Shown piece after piece: positions 59,937 to 64,000 of a stretch of DNA of 64,000 nucleotides (its first letter is position 1; each line of letters starts with the position of its first letter). The DNA lies in the NCBI RefSeq assembly GCF_008642375.1, contig NZ_CP029194.1, positions 8,488,501-8,552,500 of the forward strand. Direction: 5' to 3'. The notes under the pieces are model-generated. The model saw only the letters and a program-made list of their open reading frames with translations, made no database searches and was not told the DNA's origin. Both the position numbers and the translations under genes were made by a program. The DNA is from Streptomyces venezuelae. Lineage in GTDB: Bacteria; Actinomycetota; Actinomycetes; Streptomycetales; Streptomycetaceae.

Positions 59937-60458
59937 TCATGAGGCCCAAGCGTTGAAGAGCGTTCCGCCCAGAGTGGTGATGCCGTAGGAGTGGATTTGT
60001 CGCCACTCGTTCCTTGCAAGCACTGATGTGTCCACGTCGGAGAGAGGCGTGGCGAGCTGCTCGCTACTCAGAACCATGAAGCCTGCTTCAGCGAAGGTGG
60101 AGGCCCACGGTGGAGGGGGGAGAAACTCCTCGGCGTACCAGTTCCGGCGTTCTTGTGCGAAGGCGATCCAGAGGCGATCGGCGCGACACAGGATGACGCT
60201 CTCACTCGTGGGATCGACGATCGACGCGGTGTGGAACGTTCGGGGGTATTCCTGCTCTTCGAGCTCACCTACTTGGCCTTCGACGACTCGGGCAGTGGCA
60301 TACAAAGCGTCCGGAACGGCCGCAGGTCGATAACCGGAAGGGCTTGCTGCTCCGTCTTGTCCGGAGGGATGAGGCAGGGGGTGGTCAGCTGCTGACTGAG
60401 GGGCTGCCGCGGTGTTCACCCCGAGGCGCTTGCGCGTCAGCTTGCCGTGCCCTTCCAA
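59937..60458 (-). CDS. Hypothetical protein next to an IS5 element
   Basis: A 173-residue frame. The N-terminal 40 residues are irregular, but from AAVPDALYATARVVEGQVGE on it reads well: LEEQEYPRTFHTASIVDPTS, ESVILCRADRLWIAFAQERR and WRQIHSYGITTLGGTLFNAW. An N-terminal start nearer residue 45 is possible. The family is unknown. An IS5 element begins 16 bases upstream of its first possible codon (60475), so its promoter and perhaps its true N-terminus may have been cut off by that insertion. Confidence 0.5.
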   Translation of the reverse strand: MEGHGKLTRKRLGVNTAAAPQSAADHPLPHPSGQDGAASPSGYRPAAVPDALYATARVVEGQVGELEEQEYPRTFHTASIVDPTSESVILCRADRLWIAFAQERRNWYAEEFLPPPPWASTFAEAGFMVLSSEQLATPLSDVDTSVLARNEWRQIHSYGITTLGGTLFNAWAS

Positions 60459-60540
60459 GGCGGTCGACCAGCTAAGGGCTGTCCCGTAAATGATCTTCGT
60501 ATCGCCTTGGGCACGGTTGGCCGCTGTGCGGCTCGCTGCT

Positions 60541-61323
60541 CTACCTGGCGAGGGCGAGGTTGTGCATCCGAGCGATGCCGAGCATGGCGTAGTGGACCCC
60601 GTCGCCCTTGAGGCGGCAGTCGCGGAGGATCTTCCAGGTCTTCATCCGGGCGAAGACGTGCTCGACACGGGCTCGGACCTGCTTGTGGAACTTGTTGTGT
60701 TCCTCTTTCCAGTCCGGGAGTTCGGCCTGGCCGCGCTGCCGGCGGTGCGGGATGACGAGTCCGGTGCCCGGGTAGCCGCCGTCGGCGATCGTGAGGGTCT
60801 TGCCGACAGCGGCCTTGGCGCCGGACTCCTCCCACGCTTTGCAGTCGTTGCGATTGCCGGCCAGTGGCCGCCCGACCACGACGACCAGGCGGGTGTCGGC
60901 GTCGATGACGACCTGGTGGTTGGTGGAGTACCGGTAGTTCTTCGACCGCTCAGCGATGGCGTGGTCGCGGGTGGGGACCAGAGTGCCGTCCACGATGAGC
61001 ACGGTGTCCTTCGCGAACCGTTTGCGGGGCTGGAGGGCAAGCATTGGCCCGAGGTGGTCGATGATCCGGTCCGCCGCCGACTTCGACACCCCAAACAACA
61101 GTGCGAGCTGGCGCATGGTCAGGTTCGTGCGCCAGTAGGCCGTGACCAGCAGGGTCCTGTCCTCCAGAGACAGGCTCCAGGGTCGGCCCCTGCGGACCAC
61201 GTCCGCACCCTCGCGCCGCAGCACCGTCACCAGCTTCCCGAAGGCACGCGGGCTCAGCCCGGAAAACGGGGCTATCCAGGACGGCTCTGAGGCCGTGATC
61301 ACACCAGACACGACAGAGATCAT
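60541..61323 (-). CDS. IS5-family transposase (DDE_Tnp_4 type)
   Basis: A 260-residue transposase in a single frame. HTH: WSLSLEDRTLLVTAYWRTNL, TMRQLALLFGVSKSAADRII; catalysis: Asp in DTVLIVDGTLVPTRDHAIAE, Asp in TLTIADGGYPGTGLVIPHRR, Glu in QVRARVEHVFARMKTWKILR, with GNRNDCKAWEESGAKAAVG between. All catalytic residues are present. It differs from the frameshift-dependent IS5 copies at 1987 and 33805 and belongs to the IS1031-like group. The left inverted repeat lies 66 bases beyond its stop. Confidence 0.88.
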   Translation of the reverse strand: MISVVSGVITASEPSWIAPFSGLSPRAFGKLVTVLRREGADVVRRGRPWSLSLEDRTLLVTAYWRTNLTMRQLALLFGVSKSAADRIIDHLGPMLALQPRKRFAKDTVLIVDGTLVPTRDHAIAERSKNYRYSTNHQVVIDADTRLVVVVGRPLAGNRNDCKAWEESGAKAAVGKTLTIADGGYPGTGLVIPHRRQRGQAELPDWKEEHNKFHKQVRARVEHVFARMKTWKILRDCRLKGDGVHYAMLGIARMHNLALAR

Positions 61324-61351
61324 CTGTGCCCGGCAGCAGCCGTGGGCAATC

Positions 61352-61948
61352 TCAGCCGAGGAAGTCCTTCCAGAACGGCACGGATGCCTGCGGAGCCCAA
61401 GGCGCGTCCTCGTCGACCTCGCCGAACTCGCGGTCGATGTAGTCGGCGAGATCGTGGCCGTAGCAGATGATGTCGGTTCCCCACACTGACAGGACCGGAT
61501 GCCTCAGAGTGTCGCGCCCCGCAGGTATGAAGCGGTGCGCGTAGACGGGAATGAGTCGTGGCGCTCGTGCAAGTACCGCTCCGGCCACCTCAACGGCTTC
61601 CTCAGTGGCTGTGGGACGCACCCCCAGGGCCGGATGCCAGCTGCCATAAGCGACATCGCCCAGCACTTCTCGTGCCGGCCACTCCAGCCGATGGCGCAGG
61701 TCGTCTTCATCAGCGTGACGCCAGTCGGGCCAGGGCTGCTGCCACGTTGCGCCTTCCTCGGGAGGTGAGGCGACCGGCAGCCCGGCGGCCAGGAAGGCAC
61801 GATGCTCCGGGGAGAACTCAAACCCGTAGGTCGCCTCGATCCGGCTGAACTCATCCTCCGTGAGCCCTGGAGCTATCTCACAGCAGTCCGCCTCCGCCAA
61901 CCGCCGCGCGGCCTCTGCACCCAACCGAGCGCCGTCAAAGTCGATCAC
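61352..61948 (-). CDS. SUKH/SMI1-KNR4-like protein, IS5 cargo
   Basis: A 198-residue protein. It has the SUKH pattern: LTEDEFSRIEATYGFEFSPE, HRAFLAAGLPV (the LPxxYxxFL-type core), WQQPWPDWRHADEDDLRHRL, a middle LIPVYAHRFIPAG and GTDIICYGHDLADYIDREFG. SUKH proteins are immunity factors against nuclease and other toxins in polymorphic toxin systems, or cytoskeletal regulators in yeast. I chose GTG 61948: the preceding TACGGT, six bases away, is a suitable -10 box, and the sequence upstream is the IS end. Longer frames cross the inverted repeat. No toxin gene is within the element. Confidence 0.68.
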   Translation of the reverse strand: MIDFDGARLGAEAARRLAEADCCEIAPGLTEDEFSRIEATYGFEFSPEHRAFLAAGLPVASPPEEGATWQQPWPDWRHADEDDLRHRLEWPAREVLGDVAYGSWHPALGVRPTATEEAVEVAGAVLARAPRLIPVYAHRFIPAGRDTLRHPVLSVWGTDIICYGHDLADYIDREFGEVDEDAPWAPQASVPFWKDFLG

Positions 61949-62031
61949 TCCGGCACCGTACACACACTGCTCGCACGGCATCGCGTCTTTTCGAGCCCGA
62001 CGGGGCCTCCCGATCATTGCGGGACAGCCCT

Positions 62032-62334
62032 TAGACGATCCCGGCATGGCGAGCCCCTCCTCTGCCTCCGCCTCGTCGAGGCAGCAGCGATTCTGGCCGA
62101 ACCGAGCCCCTCCGGGCTGGTGGCCCTCTGACGAAGGCAGCCATCGTCGGCGCTGACGCATTCCATCTCCCCCTGAACCTGGCCACCCTCCATCACTGCC
62201 TGCACGAGTCCAGGACGCGTGTGCTCGCCCCCCTTCGCGCGAGGCATAGTTTCGGGCGTCACGTTCCGTATCGCCAGGCTTCGTGCTCATCACCAAATGA
62301 GACGGCGTCTAACTCACCTCGACCCGTCACGGGA
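62032..62334. other. Stretch without a recognisable gene
   Basis: Outside the IS5 right end. Only biased frames are seen; no signal. Confidence 0.4.
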
Positions 62335-62616
62335 TCAATGGTCAGAGACTTCGCGGTCCGACTTGCGAGCGGTGTTTTCCACGAACTGGCTCAGCCGATA
62401 GGTGCTCTGCTCCACTGGACGTCGACACAGCGTGTCAATCCGGATGAGCGCTTCGTCGGTCCCCGCCTCCCGAAGTCGCCGCAAGTGCGTACGCACCTCT
62501 GCCTGGTCCCTTGTCTCAAGGGCTACTTCCCACTGTCCGGCGTCCGGCGCAGTGCGAGCAGCCAGCCGCTGCCTCCCCGCCTCTTGCCGCCGCTTCCTCT
62601 TCCCCTGTCCTGGCAT
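62335..62616 (-). CDS. Small hypothetical protein
   Basis: A 93-residue basic protein starting MPGQGKRKRRQEAGRQRLAA. The middle reads PDAGQWEVALETRDQAEVRT, HLRRLREAGTDEALIRIDTL and CRRPVEQSTYRLSQFVEN. I recall similar Arg-rich small proteins (DAG.WEV.FET.D....R.H...L) in streptomycetes with no known role. The start at 62616 lacks a clear ribosome site. The last residues may be read-through. Lone gene. Confidence 0.45.
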   Translation of the reverse strand: MPGQGKRKRRQEAGRQRLAARTAPDAGQWEVALETRDQAEVRTHLRRLREAGTDEALIRIDTLCRRPVEQSTYRLSQFVENTARKSDREVSDH

Positions 62617-62771
62617 CGACCCAGAATCGCTGGCCGACGTCAGCACAGCAAGAACATTGCGCCGAGCTCCACGTCTACGTTCGGTGATCATTTGTCAGGC
62701 ACGACCTAGGACTCCCCTGTTCCAGAGCCGGACCAGACGGCGAGCTCGCCTCCAGGGAGCGCTGCGAGGCT

Positions 62772-63100
62772 TCATCCAGACGGGCCCGTGGCCTGCCACC
62801 CTTCGAAGGGCGGATCAGGCGAGCAGGTCAGGTGACGGCCGTTGCCGCAGACGAGACTCAGCGTGCCGGACTTGAACGCTGCCGCTGACAGGACCTGCGC
62901 TCCGAAGAGTGTCAGAGCTGCTGCGACGTCCTGGGACTCCGGGTGAAGACGCACGGACGGGAAAGCTCGAACGGAATCGTGTGAGAGATCGACGGGTGCT
63001 CCAGTACGACTTCCCAGTCCGAGCCGATGACGACTACGGGCCGGAAGTCCACGGTGATCTGCGTGACGCTCGTTCCGCGAAGGGGGTTCAGCATCCGCCG
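62772..63100 (-). pseudogene. DUF6188 family protein, frameshifted
   Basis: The first frame reads MLNPLRGTSVTQITVDFRPV, VVIGSDWEVVLEHPSISHTI and PFELSRP; after a shift near 62945 the second reads ESQDVAAALTLFGAQVLSAA, AFKSGTLSLVCGNGRHLTCS and PDPPFEGWQATGPSG. It is a second DUF6188 protein, different from the intact one at 16208. The final block is slightly short. One step separates it from an intact gene. Confidence 0.68.
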
Positions 63101-63216
63101 GTCCTCGTGTTCGAGGGGACTCTCTTCAGTACTCACTGCTGCACCTTGACTGATCCGAAGGCCGAGGGCCATGCGATTCCCAGCTGTGGCCAGCACCCTC
63201 GGCGCGCGCAACCGCG

Positions 63217-63276
63217 CGACTGGGTTCGTTGAGACAGAAGCTCAATCGACTGGGTTGGTTGAGAGAACGGCTCAAT
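63217..63276. repeat. 30-bp tandem repeat, two copies
   Basis: Two head-to-tail units beginning CGACTGGGTTCGTTGAGACA and CGACTGGGTTGGTTGAGAGA, each ending GCTCAAT. Within each unit TTGAG and CTCAA can pair around the centre, so the region could fold as two small hairpins or hold two operators. It lies 240 bases before the last gene. Confidence 0.7.
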
Positions 63277-63517
63277 TGCGTGAGACAGGACAGCAAAACC
63301 GGGTTTGACGGGATCTGCGGGTCTGTGGCGTGAACTTCCAGAACCGGGCTTTGAACTGGAGGAGTCAGGCCCTCAAGGAGGGACGCTCCCCCACCCGGCC
63401 TCGCTAGCCGCCCGTCGCCGACTCACACCGGCCGAGACGGGACCCGCGCAGCCGGGGGCAGCAGCACCGGCCAAGGCCGGCCGCCCGCTCCCCCACCCAG
63501 ATCAGGAGAACCCCAGC

Positions 63518-64000
63518 ATGACGCATCGTCCCGCCGGCTTCGCCGCTCTGCTCGGCCTGCCCCGTGCCGGAAGCGTCAGGGGCAACTTCTGGATCCAGTC
63601 CAACCTCTGCGTCCGCGTGAAGGGCGCCTCCGACGACCACCAGGTCACCTATGAGGTCCCGGTCACGAAGCAGAAGACCACTCATGGCACGGCCGACGGC
63701 CGCGAGGCGCGCCTGCACCGCTGCCTCACCTACACGGCCACGCAGGCGATCGTCGCCAGCGCCGGAGCCCGCACACACTCGGCATCCGAGTCCACCTGGC
63801 CGCCGCGGCAGCGCTCGCCATCTCCTTCGCCACCCAATACGCCGCGGACCCGTGCCCCGGACAACAAGACCGGCACCCGTGCGCCAGCAGCGGGCCCACT
63901 CCTGGCCCGCTGCCCGTGCCGCGGCCGGCGGCATCCCGAGATCTGGAGTCGCTGGTCGGAGCTTCCCGCTACGTCGATACAGTTTCCGCTTTGCGATGCA
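63518..64000 (+). CDS. Hypothetical protein, runs off the right edge
   Basis: ATG with AGGAG eight bases upstream (CAGGAGAACCCCAGC ATG). The frame is open to the edge. The first 85 residues read naturally: MTHRPAGFAALLGLPRAGSV, RGNFWIQSNLCVRVKGASDD, HQVTYEVPVTKQKTTHGTAD and RLHRCLTYTATQAIVASAGA. Beyond that the frame becomes Ser/Pro/Thr/Arg-rich, while a neighbouring frame gives TLGIRVHLAAAAALAISFAT, so a frameshift near 63765 is possible. No family is recognised. Confidence 0.5.
   Translation, partial: MTHRPAGFAALLGLPRAGSVRGNFWIQSNLCVRVKGASDDHQVTYEVPVTKQKTTHGTADGREARLHRCLTYTATQAIVASAGARTHSASESTWPPRQRSPSPSPPNTPRTRAPDNKTGTRAPAAGPLLARCPCRGRRHPEIWSRWSELPATSIQFPLCDA

Larger units (their letters stand above)
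60475..62031 (-). mobile_element. IS5-family (IS1031-like) element with a SUKH-like cargo gene, 1557 bp
   Basis: Ends read inward AGGGCTGTCCCGTAAATGAT and AGGGCTGTCCCGCAATGATC, alike over 12 bases and again at AATGATC. They are flanked by TA at 60473-60474 and 62032-62033. The transposase fills the left half and a second leftward gene the right half, 28 bases upstream of it. Both genes are intact. Confidence 0.78.

Noticed and set aside
63217..63276. CRISPR array
   Set aside because: Only two adjacent units without spacers and no cas gene.

Overview
The window looks like a Streptomyces (or close actinomycete) chromosome. GC and third-position GC are very high, GTG and TTG starts are common, several promoters look leaderless, and the gene families are typical of streptomycetes (DUF485/acetate symporter, DUF5713, DUF6086, DUF6188, secreted VCBS proteins, STAS/HTH stress operon, CseBC-like two-component system). 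I saw no rRNA, tRNA, CRISPR array, plasmid replication or conjugation gene. The dense mix of insertion sequences (IS), broken genes and lone accessory genes fits an unstable chromosome arm; that placement is inference.

Layout. 1-1380: acetate symporter and DUF485 partner, both leftward. 1.7-8.3 kb: an MFS fragment, an intact IS5-family element (1987-2884), IS5 and ISL3 remnants, small hypothetical genes. 8.4-12.2 kb: secreted protein, beta-carbonic anhydrase with a SulP transporter (probable inorganic-carbon operon), strong terminator, PhzF-like isomerase. 12.3-17.5 kb: IS5, ISL3 and IS30 remnants around DUF6086, a beta-propeller lipoprotein, DUF6188 and a broken DUF4265 gene. 18.3-24.6 kb: a large secreted VCBS-repeat protein, then a leftward stress-signalling operon (winged HTH, STAS, STAS-like, small hypothetical) and small genes. 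25.4-36 kb: FKBP-type isomerase, Tat-exported protein, then three IS elements each with an extra gene, and a truncated RHS gene. 36-47 kb: helicase-associated remnant, aminoglycoside-phosphotransferase-like kinase, GNAT, biotin-sulfoxide-reductase-like molybdoenzyme, EF-hand pseudogene, HEAT-type pseudogene. 47-52 kb: a VanJ-like membrane phosphatase/nuclease with an OmpR-type regulator and sensor kinase, then an MDR reductase. 52.4-64 kb: protease and HNH remnants, a 14-TM-type drug exporter, SRPBCC protein, two more cargo-bearing IS5 elements, UspA, and a gene running off the right edge.

Main observation. Five separate IS elements of three families (IS630, ISL3, three IS5-type) each hold one small non-transposase gene inside their terminal inverted repeats. 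The cargos are a NADAR-family protein, a zinc-ribbon-like protein, a CxxC protein split by a stop codon, a 109-aa unknown, and a SUKH/SMI1-like protein. For four of the five the boundaries are supported by inverted repeats plus a matching 2-3 bp target duplication. This suggests that ordinary ISs here act as single-gene carriers of accessory, possibly conflict-related, genes.

Limits. Many genes are split by single frameshifts. Most look like decay, but a few (EF-hand, DUF4265, DUF6188) could be sequence errors. Family calls are from memory of motifs; nothing was searched.
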